A DNA stretch of 64,000 nucleotides from Leptolyngbyaceae cyanobacterium C42_A2020_001 (GTDB taxonomy: Bacteria > Cyanobacteriota > Cyanobacteriia > Leptolyngbyales > Leptolyngbyaceae): assembly GCA_015272515.1 (NCBI GenBank), contig JACYLN010000115.1, forward strand, positions 124,001 through 188,000, in the 5' to 3' direction. Below, one piece after another: positions 7,726 to 16,797 of this stretch. Each line of letters opens with the position of its first letter. Positions within the stretch are counted from its first letter, which is position 1. Position numbers and translations under genes: made by a program. The notes below the pieces were generated by a model. The model was not told the origin of the DNA and did no database searches. It saw nothing but the letters and a program-made list of their open reading frames with translations.

Positions 7726-8580
7726 ATGGCTGAAAAACTTAACTTAACTTCGCAGTCAGGATGGTCTCTTGATCGGCGTAATCCTGCTGTTATTCATTCT
7801 TTAATGCCTGTTTGGGAACTGTTCTATCGTTACTATTTTCGAGTTGAAACAAGCGGTTGGGAGCATATTCCTACCCATCAGAATGGGATGTTAGTTGGCT
7901 CTCATAATGGGGGGATTGCCGCTCCAGATATGTTCATGATGATGTACGACTGGTTTCGACGCTTTGGGCTAGAGCGGGAAGCCTATGGGTTGCTCCATCC
8001 CTCGACTTGGAAGGTGGCTCCTGCGATCGCGGATGTGGCGGCTCAAGTGGGTGCTGTCGTTGCCCATCCCAAAATGGCGATCGCTGCTTTACGTCGCAAA
8101 GCAGATGTCTTAGTTTATCCTGGCGGTGTTAAAGACGTGTTTCGTCCCCATGAGATGCGTCACAAAATTTGCTTGGGGGGAAACCAAGCTTTTGTGCGGC
8201 TAGCACTGGAGTATGAAGTGCCAATAGTGCCATTGATTTCTTACGGTGCTCATGACACCTTAATTATCTTGGCAGACTTCTATAATCAGGTGCGCCAACT
8301 GCATGAGTGGGGAATGCCCTGGCTCTTCAATGTTGACCCGGAGGTTTTTCCAGTTTATCTGGGTTTACCCTGGGGGTTGGCATTAGGCCCACTACCCAAT
8401 ATTCCATTACCCGTCAAAATGTATACGCGTGTGTGTCCACCCATTTACTTTGAACGCTATGGACGAGATGCGACTCGCGATCGCGCATACGTCAATGCTT
8501 GCTACAACCAGGTGTGTGCCCAGATGCAGCACGCAATGAATGATTTGGTTTTAAACGTAGAACAAAATAGAACTCTCTAA
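7726..8580 (+). CDS. Lysophospholipid acyltransferase-like protein
   Basis: A PlsC/DGAT2-superfamily acyltransferase of 284 residues. The expected His-Asp motif appears as SHNGGIAAPD, the variant spacing seen in NHSGG-type members, and the second block is VLVYPGGVKDVF (E/PGG motif). Such enzymes transfer acyl chains from acyl-ACP or acyl-CoA to a lysophospholipid or alcohol at the membrane; the acceptor is unknown. The ATG at 7726 is preferred over an adjacent GTG three bases earlier. It is separated from the preceding operon by a terminator, so its promoter must overlap that hairpin or some read-through occurs. Confidence 0.8.
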   Translation: MAEKLNLTSQSGWSLDRRNPAVIHSLMPVWELFYRYYFRVETSGWEHIPTHQNGMLVGSHNGGIAAPDMFMMMYDWFRRFGLEREAYGLLHPSTWKVAPAIADVAAQVGAVVAHPKMAIAALRRKADVLVYPGGVKDVFRPHEMRHKICLGGNQAFVRLALEYEVPIVPLISYGAHDTLIILADFYNQVRQLHEWGMPWLFNVDPEVFPVYLGLPWGLALGPLPNIPLPVKMYTRVCPPIYFERYGRDATRDRAYVNACYNQVCAQMQHAMNDLVLNVEQNRTL

Positions 8581-8790
8581 GGAGACTTTTGGAAAACAGA
8601 ATACCTGTATGGGCAGGTTTACCATCTGCTACGGTTTTCCTACACTCAGCTTTTGTAGATTGACTTACTTCAGGCAAGCTACAAACATCTGAGCACAATG
8701 AATAATTCAAAATGTCAAATTAAAAGTGACAAAGCCTGACTGAAAAGTACTTTGAACTTTTAACTTTTCATGTTTAATTAATTTTCCTTC

Positions 8791-9687
8791 CTAAGGATGA
8801 GGTTTTGGGATATTTGGCAACTGCGCTTCTCGTTGGGTTGGAGTCAGGTTCCCAATCTCTTGGTTAGTCAAGTCAATTTCTGCAAGTTGTTTTGGTTCAG
8901 CTCCCACTTGCTCCACAATTAATTTTTCTCGTTGAACAGGAACCTCATTAATTTCAGTTTCAATCTCTTTGCGAACTACCACCTCACCAACTTTTTGCTT
9001 TTTATAATCGACCATCACTCGTTCTTCACTTAAGGGGATGACTGCTTCTTGAGCAGCATCAACTGGCATTCGAGTGGGGCTACTGACAGGATGCGGGCGA
9101 TCGCTGGTAGGGGCTGGTGATGATTGGTAGGGTGGAACTGGAGCGTGAGCAACGGGTGGAATTGGAGTATGGGTAACAGGATGGGGAGAAGCAGGAGGGG
9201 ATTGATACACTGACCCTGGGTTGACCACAGGTGGGGAAGTTTCGCCCGGTGTCAGGGGCGGGATGGGAGCATTGGAGACTGCATAACCCTCAAGCGGTGC
9301 TGCTGATTCTAAGGGGGCGCTATCTTCTAGCGATCGCATTTTGTACACTCTTTTGGGCGGTTGCTGCGGTTGAGGTTTAGCAACAGGAGGAGCATTGTAA
9401 GCAGGTGCAGCGATCGCTTGTTGTTGACTTAAACCCGCAATATAAAATCGTTGATTTTGCAAATCAACTTGAGCCTGATTGATCGGCACTAAAATTTGCT
9501 TTCCAGGTGACCAAATAGTAAGCATAATCACAAGAGATTGTAAATTTCCGGCTGCATCCTGTAATCCATCGATAACAGTGCCAATTCGTTCACGGCGATT
9601 GCTGTAAACATCAAAATTACTTAAAGCAAGGTTACCTGAAGCGTTGGGTTGACGGGAGTCAAAATCGTTTGTTTGATGAGGTACCAT
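8791..9687 (-). CDS. PRC-barrel-like plus DUF2382 (YsnF/AvaK) domain protein
   Basis: A 298-residue stress-type protein. The N-terminus (residues 20-85) resembles a PRC-barrel: SNRRERIGTVIDGLQDAAGN, then KQILVPINQAQVDLQNQRFYI. Residues 95-205 are a Pro-rich linker. Residues 210-275 carry the DUF2382 signature IPLSEERVMVDYKKQKVGEV followed by EVPVQREKLIVEQV. DUF2382 proteins are linked to general stress in Bacillus (YsnF) and to akinetes in Anabaena (AvaK). The gene is divergent from a second DUF2382 gene (9971), with a shared 283 bp promoter region. AAGGAAAAGAG precedes the ATG. Confidence 0.85.
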   Translation of the reverse strand: MVPHQTNDFDSRQPNASGNLALSNFDVYSNRRERIGTVIDGLQDAAGNLQSLVIMLTIWSPGKQILVPINQAQVDLQNQRFYIAGLSQQQAIAAPAYNAPPVAKPQPQQPPKRVYKMRSLEDSAPLESAAPLEGYAVSNAPIPPLTPGETSPPVVNPGSVYQSPPASPHPVTHTPIPPVAHAPVPPYQSSPAPTSDRPHPVSSPTRMPVDAAQEAVIPLSEERVMVDYKKQKVGEVVVRKEIETEINEVPVQREKLIVEQVGAEPKQLAEIDLTNQEIGNLTPTQREAQLPNIPKPHP

Positions 9688-9970
9688 TTGCTCTTTTCCT
9701 TAAAAAATTTGGCTTTGAAGTACCTCTAAATTAACTGAGTTATATAAGTGACTCATCTCCCAAATGAGGGACAAAGTTTTAAGCCTCTAACAAAATAAAT
9801 CGTTTAAGTCACTTTAAGAAAAAATCCAGTTGATCTCATCAAAAGATAGAGAGTCTAATCAACGCTTTATCCTTAATCCTCACTCTTTCAGGAGAAGAGT
9901 TGTCCTCACAAAATAACTAAACTTAAACCAACCTAAGTCGGAAAGAATTTTATTTGCAGGAGACTAGTTT

Positions 9971-10921
9971 ATGAGCAAGACAAAGAAAGAGAATCCGCTA
10001 TTTGATCCAAACGATTCTAATCCCGATCCCATTACAGGTGAACCTGGTGCTCATCCCGTTGGTACGGGAATTGGGGCCGCGGGCGCAGGAGCGGTGGGTG
10101 CTGCCATTGGTGGCGTTGTAGGCGGTCCAGTGGGTGCTGCCATTGGTGGCGTTGTTGGAGCGGTAGCAGGTGGGTTAGCAGGCAAAGGTGCCGCAGAAAA
10201 GGTTAATCCAACGGTTGAAGATGAGTATTGGCGGACAAACTACAGTTCTCGCCCCTACATCGATAAGCAAGAGCGCTACGAAGATTATCAGCCAGCCTAC
10301 CAAACAGGTTATGAGGGTTATCGCCTACATGGAGACACGGGCAAAACCTATGCCGAGATTGAACCTGATCTGAAACGGGATTATGAAACTCGTCACGGTG
10401 GAACTGGTTTGGCGTGGGATAAGGCAAAACACGCTGCAAAAGATGCATGGGATCGGGTTGAAGCCGCTTTACCAGGAGAACAAGGCGATTTGCAAGCTGG
10501 TGTAACTAACGATGAGAGGGTGGTTCAATTACATGAAGAACGGTTAGTGGCTGACAAACGCTGTGAAAAAGTCGGTGAGGTAGTTGTGGGTAAGCACGCT
10601 GAAACTGAGACGGCACGGGTTTCAGTTCCAATTGAGAAGGAGCGGGTTGTCGTTGAACACGTTTCTCCTTCAGAGGCTGGTGCGCCTGTTTCTCCCGACA
10701 GGGTGCAGTTTGGTTCAGACGACGTTGCACGAGTTGAAGTTTACGAGGAAACTCCAGACATTCAGAAACAAGCCTTTGTAGCAGAGGAAGTGCAAGTTAA
10801 AAAAGTTGTTGAGCGGGAGATGGTAGACGTAGAAGATCAAATCCGTCGAGAAGAGATTGATGTTGATACTTCCGGTCGGGCGGTGGTTAATCGCCACGAT
10901 TCAGGTCTGAGCGATCGCTAA
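9971..10921 (+). CDS. Glycine-zipper plus DUF2382 (YsnF/AvaK) domain protein
   Basis: A 316-residue protein. Residues 32-75 form a Gly/Ala zipper of membrane-inserting type (GAAIGGVVGGPVGAAIGGVV). Residues 80-160 contain the Tyr-rich stretch DEYWRTNYSSRPYIDKQERY, common beside DUF2382. Residues 175-300 match DUF2382 (VQLHEERLVADKRCEKVGEV, then VSVPIEKERVVVEHV) and a second, related half. It is transcribed away from another DUF2382 gene. The start has GCAGGAG nine bases upstream, and a strong terminator follows. A role in envelope or desiccation stress is plausible but inferred. Confidence 0.85.
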   Translation: MSKTKKENPLFDPNDSNPDPITGEPGAHPVGTGIGAAGAGAVGAAIGGVVGGPVGAAIGGVVGAVAGGLAGKGAAEKVNPTVEDEYWRTNYSSRPYIDKQERYEDYQPAYQTGYEGYRLHGDTGKTYAEIEPDLKRDYETRHGGTGLAWDKAKHAAKDAWDRVEAALPGEQGDLQAGVTNDERVVQLHEERLVADKRCEKVGEVVVGKHAETETARVSVPIEKERVVVEHVSPSEAGAPVSPDRVQFGSDDVARVEVYEETPDIQKQAFVAEEVQVKKVVEREMVDVEDQIRREEIDVDTSGRAVVNRHDSGLSDR

Positions 10922-10944
10922 GCCGATTACCTATCTAACTAAAG

Positions 10945-10971
10945 AGCCAGGGGCATGACCTCTGGCTTTTT
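10945..10971 (+). terminator. Rho-independent terminator after the DUF2382 gene
   Basis: AGCCAGGGG and CCTCTGGCT pair (one G-U) around CATGA, followed by five T. Confidence 0.9.
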
Positions 10972-10998
10972 GCTTAGAGTGAAATGTGAGTCAGACCG

Positions 10999-12099
10999 CT
11001 AGAGATTATCCAAAAACTTTTGTACTTTTCGTGCTAGAAATTGGTGGTCAATTTGTTGGACTAAGTTTTGAGCGTGAATGTAGTGAGATTCAGCGATCGC
11101 TTTCTCATTGAGTTCTGCGTACAAGCTGCCAATATTGAGCAGTAAGGTGGCTTCTCCAGCGCGATCGCCCAATTCCCGGTATAGCAAAATCGCTTGGTCA
11201 TAAAATGCTAAAGCTTCCTGCCGATTGCCTAATAAATTGTAAGTGAAGGCAATGTTGTGTAAAGTGGCAGCTTCTCCGGCGCGATCGTTCAGCGCCTTGC
11301 GGGTTAATAGCACCTGATGGTAGAGCAACAGTGCTTTTTGCGGATGACCCAGGTCGCAATAAGTTGACGCAATATTGTTAAGTGTTGTGGCTTCGGCGGT
11401 GACATTTCTGGTTGCTTTTTGAATTGGCAAGGCCTGTTCAAAATAGCTCAACGCTAGTTCGGGTTGCTCCAGCGCACTGTAGGCAAATCCAATGCTGTTG
11501 AGAGTAATTGCTTCTCCCGAAAAGTCATTCAACAAGCGTCGCATGGGGAGTACTTGATGATGTAAAAGCAAGGCTCGTTTGGGTTGATTCAACCGTGTGT
11601 AGAGCAGGGCAAGGCTATTGAGTGCAGCCATTTCTCCTTGCTGATCGCCCATTTTCTGAAACAGGGGCAATGCTTGATAAAATTGCTCCAATGCTTGGGA
11701 AAGATACCCCAGATGACTGTAAGCATTGCCCAGATTTGTGAAAGTTGCAGCTTCTGCTTGAATGTTTTGAAGTTCTTGAGCAATAAATAATGCTTGATGA
11801 AAGAAATCTAATGCGGCCTGATACTGATAACAGGTTATGCAGGCAGTTCCCACATCATTCAACGCCAATCCCTCTTTTGCTTTGTCGTTCAAGATGCTTG
11901 AGAGTTTCAAATTCTCTTTTGAGAGATCCAAATACTGCTGAAATTCTCTACGATCATAGTGAATTTTTGCCTGGTAACGTCGCTTGTTCCACTCTTCAAC
12001 TAAATCTGAAAGGTGCAGCATCGAGTTTGAATTTAGCAAAGCAAAAGTCCTGTGTTTAAGAAGGAGGTCGCTGATTTCTTGTTCAATAGACATTAGCAT
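10999..12099 (-). CDS. Tetratricopeptide repeat protein
   Basis: A soluble protein built almost wholly of TPR units, with at least seven 40-residue repeats of the TPR_12 type (for example EAATFTNLGNAYSHLGYLSQ and EAITLNSIGFAYSALEQPEL). Such arrays bind partner proteins or peptides; no enzymatic or DNA-binding domain is fused. The start is uncertain: a TTG at 12126, ATG at 12099 and ATG at 12093 are in frame and none has a good ribosome-binding site. No obvious operon partner. Confidence 0.85.
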   Translation of the reverse strand: MLMSIEQEISDLLLKHRTFALLNSNSMLHLSDLVEEWNKRRYQAKIHYDRREFQQYLDLSKENLKLSSILNDKAKEGLALNDVGTACITCYQYQAALDFFHQALFIAQELQNIQAEAATFTNLGNAYSHLGYLSQALEQFYQALPLFQKMGDQQGEMAALNSLALLYTRLNQPKRALLLHHQVLPMRRLLNDFSGEAITLNSIGFAYSALEQPELALSYFEQALPIQKATRNVTAEATTLNNIASTYCDLGHPQKALLLYHQVLLTRKALNDRAGEAATLHNIAFTYNLLGNRQEALAFYDQAILLYRELGDRAGEATLLLNIGSLYAELNEKAIAESHYIHAQNLVQQIDHQFLARKVQKFLDNL

Positions 12100-12312
12100 A
12101 TATTTATGTCTATCGGTAGATGACAACTGCTAACTTTCTTCTCTTCACTTTCTAGTAAAGTTGCAGGACTTGAAGGAATAGGCTTTAGATCAGGATGAGC
12201 GCGATAGAGCTGGGGTTCCTGATAGCTGCATAGGACAAGAAACCATAGATTAAAGAAAATTCTAGATGTCAAATTGTTGCAATCATACTGACTGCTTATT
12301 TTGGTTTCGTCA

Positions 12313-12359
12313 TAAAAAAGCAATTCTATGCCTGCACGAAGCTTTTGCATAGAATTGCT
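12313..12359 (-). terminator. Rho-independent terminator (minus strand)
   Basis: AGCAATTCTATGC and GCATAGAATTGCT form a perfect 13 bp stem around a 15-base loop. Read on the minus strand the hairpin is followed by a T run, so it probably ends the transcript of the membrane-anchored methyltransferase gene. Confidence 0.8.
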
Positions 12360-12383
12360 GCAATATTAAAGCGATCGCTAAAG

Positions 12384-12467
12384 TATAGCGATGGTCTGTC
12401 AACCTAGGACAATAACTGCCGTCTCAACCATTGATTTGGGGAGGCTGACTGACAGCCGTTGTCCTAT
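12384..12467. repeat. MITE-like repeat, copy B
   Basis: Ends match copy A at 5294-5380 (left TATAGCGATGGT, then CTAGGACA; right GGCTGACTGACAGCCGTTGT). TAGGACAA at the left reappears as its reverse complement TTGTCCTA at the right, so this copy has short terminal inverted repeats. The centre differs from copy A. It lies between the methyltransferase stop and its likely terminator. Confidence 0.5.
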
Positions 12468-12525
12468 CAAAGATGGTGGCAACGGCTATAATCTCAGCCT
12501 TAATGGCGGACGAGTTTGAGAGTGT

Positions 12526-13185
12526 TTAGCGTAAATTGGCAGGTGTTTTTTCTGGAACTGTCCAAAGATAAATTGTTCTGCCATTTACCTGCACAACTTT
12601 TTCGGGTTTCCAGTTACCCATATCAAAGGCGTGAGACACGATGCGGGTTCCTGGTTTTAGTTCACTCAGCAGTTTTGGACGCAATCGCAGGTTGATTTGT
12701 GGCAGTAAATACAACGTGACTACAGTGGCATCTTTAAAGTCTGTTTGAAAGAGGTCTTGTTGACGAAATTCAACGCGATCGCTCACTCCTGCCTGCTTCG
12801 CGTTCTCAGTTGCCTCTTTTACCCGTGTTGGGTCAATATCTACCCCAACGCCTGAGATCCCGTACTGCTTAGCGGCTGTAATCACAATCCGCCCATCTCC
12901 ACTGCCTAAGTCGTAAAGCCTATCACTCTGCGTTACTTTTGCCAGGCGCAGCATTTCATCGACCACGGCTTGAGGGGTTGGTACATAGGGAACATCTGGA
13001 CTACGGCTGGGAGATTGAGTGGTGTCGCCCGGTTGAGTTTCTTGGATGGAAGGAACCGCTTGTGAGGTAACGGTGGGCTGTTCTACCTGGGTGCTAGCTT
13101 CTCGAATTTGGCTATAACCAATCAGCCCTAATCCAAGTGAGCCAATGCCTGCTGCAAGAACAATCAGCATTCGTTGGAATGACAT
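12526..13185 (-). CDS. Membrane-anchored or exported class I SAM-dependent methyltransferase
   Basis: A 219-residue protein. Residues 5-26 are a hydrophobic anchor or signal sequence (LIVLAAGIGSLGLGLIGY) and residues 30-65 a Ser/Pro/Thr linker. The methyltransferase core starts near residue 70: motif I is YDLGSGDGRI, with acidic motif VGVDIDP and motif IV-like TVVTLYLLPQ. This pattern resembles small methyltransferases described for lysine methylation (DOT1/KMT-like LPQINLRL), but the substrate is unknown. An AAGGAG site supports the start. It follows the permease gene on the same strand with a 36-base gap, so co-transcription is possible. Confidence 0.8.
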   Translation of the reverse strand: MSFQRMLIVLAAGIGSLGLGLIGYSQIREASTQVEQPTVTSQAVPSIQETQPGDTTQSPSRSPDVPYVPTPQAVVDEMLRLAKVTQSDRLYDLGSGDGRIVITAAKQYGISGVGVDIDPTRVKEATENAKQAGVSDRVEFRQQDLFQTDFKDATVVTLYLLPQINLRLRPKLLSELKPGTRIVSHAFDMGNWKPEKVVQVNGRTIYLWTVPEKTPANLR

Positions 13186-13221
13186 CGTTTAATCTCCTTT
13201 ACGAATGAATACACGGTTTGG

Positions 13222-14562
13222 TTACATTTCAGGCTGGCGACGATTCCATACTAATAACGGAACTCCCAGCCCAACCATGGCAATCCCAGCGATCGCTCCC
13301 AGCCCTGTGTAAGCCAGGCTGGAATAAAACAGATAGCCGCAGACAGCACAAAACAAAAGCGGGATGTAAGGGTAAAGCGGTACTTGAAACGGGCGAACCC
13401 GATCTGGCTCACGACGGCGCAGTACTAGTAATGAAACGCCACTCAGCAGAAAGAAGAACCAGAAAACGGGAGCGGTGTAATCAACCATTGTTTCAAACCC
13501 TTTGCGGGTGATGGTTCCCAACACTACTAATGCCAGGGCAATAGCTCCTTGTAGCAAAAAGGCGGGCGTTGGTGCACTGGGACGAGGTTGCCAGCGTCCC
13601 AAAAAGCCAAACAACGAAAAATCTTGCCCTAGCGCAAAACTGGTGCGCGCCCCTGTAAAAATCGTGGCATTGATTGCGCCGAGCGTTGAGATGGCGATCA
13701 ACAGGCTAATTAACTTTGCGCCGACCTCCCCAAAGGGACGACGCATCAAATCGGCGGCTACGGCGCTTGATTGTGCCATTGCTGCAAAGCCTAAACCCCG
13801 CACGCACGCCAGGTTGATCAGTAAATAAATTACAGTGATGATGCCAATACTCCACAGCAGCGATCGCAAAATGTTGCGTCTGCCATTGCGAATTTCGGCT
13901 GAAATGTAAGCTGCTTCATTCCAACCGCCGTAAGACAGCAACACAAACAACATTGCTAATCCCCAATTTCCGGTGATTGGCTCTCCAGGAGGGGCGGTAT
14001 TAACTGAGGGAGAGACAAGTAATCCAGCCAAAACTACCAAGATTAAACCCAAAACTTTAGCAGCAGTGAGCCAGTTTTGAGTTTGTTTGCCAAACTGCAA
14101 GCCAATGATGTTTAGAGCGCTCAACAGTGCGATCGCCAGCGCTGCATAGATGGAAGCAGAGAAGGGACCTAAGGACACTAGCTGAGCTGCATAATCGCCA
14201 AATACAAACGCTAGCAGCACAATGGAACCCGTTTGAATCACGGTCATCCGTGCCCAGGCAAACAGAAACGCTGTTTCATCGCCAAAGGTACGTTTCAGAT
14301 AGTAATAGTTCCCGCCAACATGAGGATAGGTTGTCGCAAGTTCTGAGTAGCACAACGCACCAATGACCGACACAACCCCACCGACAAACCAGGTAACCAA
14401 TAAAAAGGTGGCATTTCCAGTGTTTGCAGCCACTAATGCAGGAGTTTCAAAAATACCTGCCCCGATGACAACGCCCACAATGAGAGCGATCGCATCAATT
14501 AAGGCGAGTGAAGGTTGCGGTCTTGCTTGTTCTGAAGTGAGCGCAGTTGGCTCTAGTAGCAT
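13222..14562 (-). CDS. APC-family amino acid permease
   Basis: A 446-residue secondary transporter with about 12 membrane segments. The first helix has the family's substrate-binding turn GVVIGAGIFETP, and the intracellular loop EIRNGRRNILRSL follows helix six as in LAT/APC members. It probably imports or exchanges amino acids by proton or antiport coupling; specificity is not readable. The start was moved to the ATG at 14562, which has GGAG a few bases upstream; a TTG 36 bases earlier lacks such a site. The membrane-anchored methyltransferase gene lies downstream. Confidence 0.9.
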   Translation of the reverse strand: MLLEPTALTSEQARPQPSLALIDAIALIVGVVIGAGIFETPALVAANTGNATFLLVTWFVGGVVSVIGALCYSELATTYPHVGGNYYYLKRTFGDETAFLFAWARMTVIQTGSIVLLAFVFGDYAAQLVSLGPFSASIYAALAIALLSALNIIGLQFGKQTQNWLTAAKVLGLILVVLAGLLVSPSVNTAPPGEPITGNWGLAMLFVLLSYGGWNEAAYISAEIRNGRRNILRSLLWSIGIITVIYLLINLACVRGLGFAAMAQSSAVAADLMRRPFGEVGAKLISLLIAISTLGAINATIFTGARTSFALGQDFSLFGFLGRWQPRPSAPTPAFLLQGAIALALVVLGTITRKGFETMVDYTAPVFWFFFLLSGVSLLVLRRREPDRVRPFQVPLYPYIPLLFCAVCGYLFYSSLAYTGLGAIAGIAMVGLGVPLLVWNRRQPEM

Positions 14563-14840
14563 TCGTTCTCCATTTCTAGGCAAAACATGCCCTCCCAAAT
14601 ACGATAGGTTTACTTGGGTCTCTTACTTCCAGGGAATGAACTATCTAGAGAAAACTCGTAAATGGATGCAATAGCTTCCAGCTTGAGTATGAAATTGAGT
14701 GTGAGAATAAAGCAGAGTACAGAATTTCACACTTCTATTGCATCTAGTTGCTCTTTCGGCGAAGGGGAACCGACAAAAGGCTTGAGAGTACAGCCTTAAG
14801 GACTATGCAGGAGTATGAAGGACTTCTTCTAAACTAAAAT

Positions 14841-15350
14841 CTACCTTTGGGTAGGAATCGAGTTGCGATCGCCATTCTTGTTGCCATCTCGCGTTTTGTC
14901 TGGATTCAGCCGATCCATTGTCCACGTTGTGTAGGTGCCAATTGGACTCCAAATCAGGTAAGGCACAAGCAACAAGGCTGCCCAACCAGAAATTGGCAAT
15001 ACCGTTAATGCCAAAATGAATCCCAATACACTACCGATCGCTCCAACAACCGTTCCTGCCTTGAGGCTGTGCGTCCACAGGGTAACGGGAGAGTACAAAA
15101 CAATTGCCACTTCCACCAGGAGATAAAACGCCATCAGCCACCAATTTTGCGTTAGCTCCCACACAATGTAAGCTGACCATGCACCACAGATAAACACAAT
15201 CGTCCAAATGACAGGAATCAATGCTTCAAAGGTGAGCCAACGGGGACGGCGCAAACGTAAAAACCACTTCACGTCTTTGGGTCTCAGCACATTGCTTAAT
15301 AGTGCAACCAAAAACGTCACCGCACCAATCACCATCCACGACTTAATCAT
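14841..15350 (-). CDS. TspO/MBR family protein
   Basis: A 169-residue membrane protein with five transmembrane segments, characteristic of TspO (translocator protein). Family marks include WFLRLRRPRWLTFEALIPVIWT after the first helix and WSPIGTYTTWTMDRLNP at the end of the fifth. Members bind tetrapyrroles and modulate pigment or stress responses in bacteria. The charged tail after residue 150 is extra. There is no obvious operon partner; the permease lies downstream on the same strand after a 278-base gap. Confidence 0.85.
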   Translation of the reverse strand: MIKSWMVIGAVTFLVALLSNVLRPKDVKWFLRLRRPRWLTFEALIPVIWTIVFICGAWSAYIVWELTQNWWLMAFYLLVEVAIVLYSPVTLWTHSLKAGTVVGAIGSVLGFILALTVLPISGWAALLLVPYLIWSPIGTYTTWTMDRLNPDKTRDGNKNGDRNSIPTQR

Positions 15351-15476
15351 GGCGATCTACCTACTTGAATAAATGGCTCAAAAAATTTCTTTCAAGACCA
15401 TTGTCTGGTTAATTCAAAGAATAAAAATCAACCTGAAGCATTAAAGCTGATTTGAACGGGTGATAAAGACAATCGC

Positions 15477-16739
15477 TTAACCAAAAATGCTGCCAAAAAA
15501 GTCAACGGCTTCTTTCAGTGCGGCAATGAAGACATCAATATCTTCTCGCGTGTTGTAAAAGTAAAGGCTGGCACGAGCCGTTGACTGAGCACCGAGATGA
15601 CGATGCAATGGCTGAGTGCAGTGATGCCCAGCGCGGATTGCCACGCCCGCTTGATCCAAGATGGTAGAAAGGTCGTGGGGATGCACATCGCCCGCAGTAA
15701 AGGCTGCCAGAGCTGCTCGTCCACCACCATTCGCATTAGGTTTCGGTCCATAGGTGCGGATCGTTGGCACTTGCTCCAGTTGCTTAAACAGGTAGGCAGT
15801 CAGTTCTTCTTCGTAGGTGTGAATCCTATCCATGCCGATCGCGGTCAGGTAATCAACGGCTGCACCCAGGGCGATCGCTTCAGCAATAGCAGGAGTTCCC
15901 GCTTCAAACTTGTGGGGTAAATCTGCATAAGTTGCGCGATCGAGGAACACATCCGCAATCATTTCACCCCCGCCCAAAAAGGGAGGCATGGAGCGCAGCA
16001 ACTCCAGTTTGCCGTACAAAAACCCAATGCCCGTCGGCGCACACATTTTATGACCGGAAGCCACCAGCCAATCACAATCAATCTGCTGCACATTCAGGGG
16101 CATGTGAGGCGCGCTCTGGCAAGCGTCTATCAACACTTTGGCTCCATAACGATGCGCTTCCGCACAAATCTCTTGCACTGGGTTGATGCAGCCCAGCGTA
16201 TTTGATACGTGAACCACGGAAACGAGTTTTGTTTTGTCAGATAACAAGGATTTGAAGTGGTCAAAGTCAAACTCTTCCGTCTCCGTCAATTCCACAAACT
16301 TGAGAATGGCTCCGGTTCGCTGCGCCACAAACTGCCAGGGAATCAAATTGCTGTGATGCTCCATCACAGTCAGGATAATTTCGTCGCCTGGCTGAAGCGT
16401 GCTCATCGCCCAGGCGTAAGCCACCAAATTAATCGCTTCACTGGCATTGCGAGTAAACACAATCTCTTGCCGAGATGGCGCGTTGACGAAAGCTGCAACC
16501 TTATCGCGTGCTCCTTCGTACCCATCCGTTGCCCGACTGCTTAAGGTATGCACGCCCCGATGCACGTTGGCATTGTCGTTCTCGTAATAATGCTTCAGCG
16601 CTTCCAAAACTGCGATCGGCTTCTGAGACGTGGCAGCATTATCCAAATAGACCAACGGCTTCCCATGAATTTCTTGATGCAGGATCGGGAAGTCGGCACG
16701 AACTTTGAAAGCCAGGGGTTTTTCGGTTGCAATAGTCAT
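15477..16739 (-). CDS. sufS: Cysteine desulfurase SufS
   Basis: The PLP enzyme that takes sulfur from cysteine and delivers it as persulfide to the SUF Fe-S cluster scaffold. Seen: PLP lysine K231 in [12 protein letters not shown], active-site cysteine C374 in RAGHHCTQP, and His in VMEHHSN. The length of 420 residues is normal. It is the last gene of ftrC-sufB-nuclease-like-sufC-sufD-sufS, 58 bases after sufD. No sufE gene is in the window. Confidence 0.97.
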   Translation of the reverse strand: MTIATEKPLAFKVRADFPILHQEIHGKPLVYLDNAATSQKPIAVLEALKHYYENDNANVHRGVHTLSSRATDGYEGARDKVAAFVNAPSRQEIVFTRNASEAINLVAYAWAMSTLQPGDEIILTVMEHHSNLIPWQFVAQRTGAILKFVELTETEEFDFDHFKSLLSDKTKLVSVVHVSNTLGCINPVQEICAEAHRYGAKVLIDACQSAPHMPLNVQQIDCDWLVASGHKMCAPTGIGFLYGKLELLRSMPPFLGGGEMIADVFLDRATYADLPHKFEAGTPAIAEAIALGAAVDYLTAIGMDRIHTYEEELTAYLFKQLEQVPTIRTYGPKPNANGGGRAALAAFTAGDVHPHDLSTILDQAGVAIRAGHHCTQPLHRHLGAQSTARASLYFYNTREDIDVFIAALKEAVDFFGSIFG

Positions 16740-16797
16740 GGTTGGGAGGCTGGAATGAGGAACTAGAGACGGGGACTAGACTTGTAAGCGTAAGAAT

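Larger units (their letters stand above)
12127..12525. other. Intergenic region with a minus-strand terminator and a MITE-like repeat
   Basis: This 399 bp gap holds a 13 bp perfect-stem terminator (12313-12359) and copy B of the MITE-like repeat (12384-12467). The rest (12127-12312) has no open frame with a ribosome-binding site and no recognised RNA. Confidence 0.5.
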
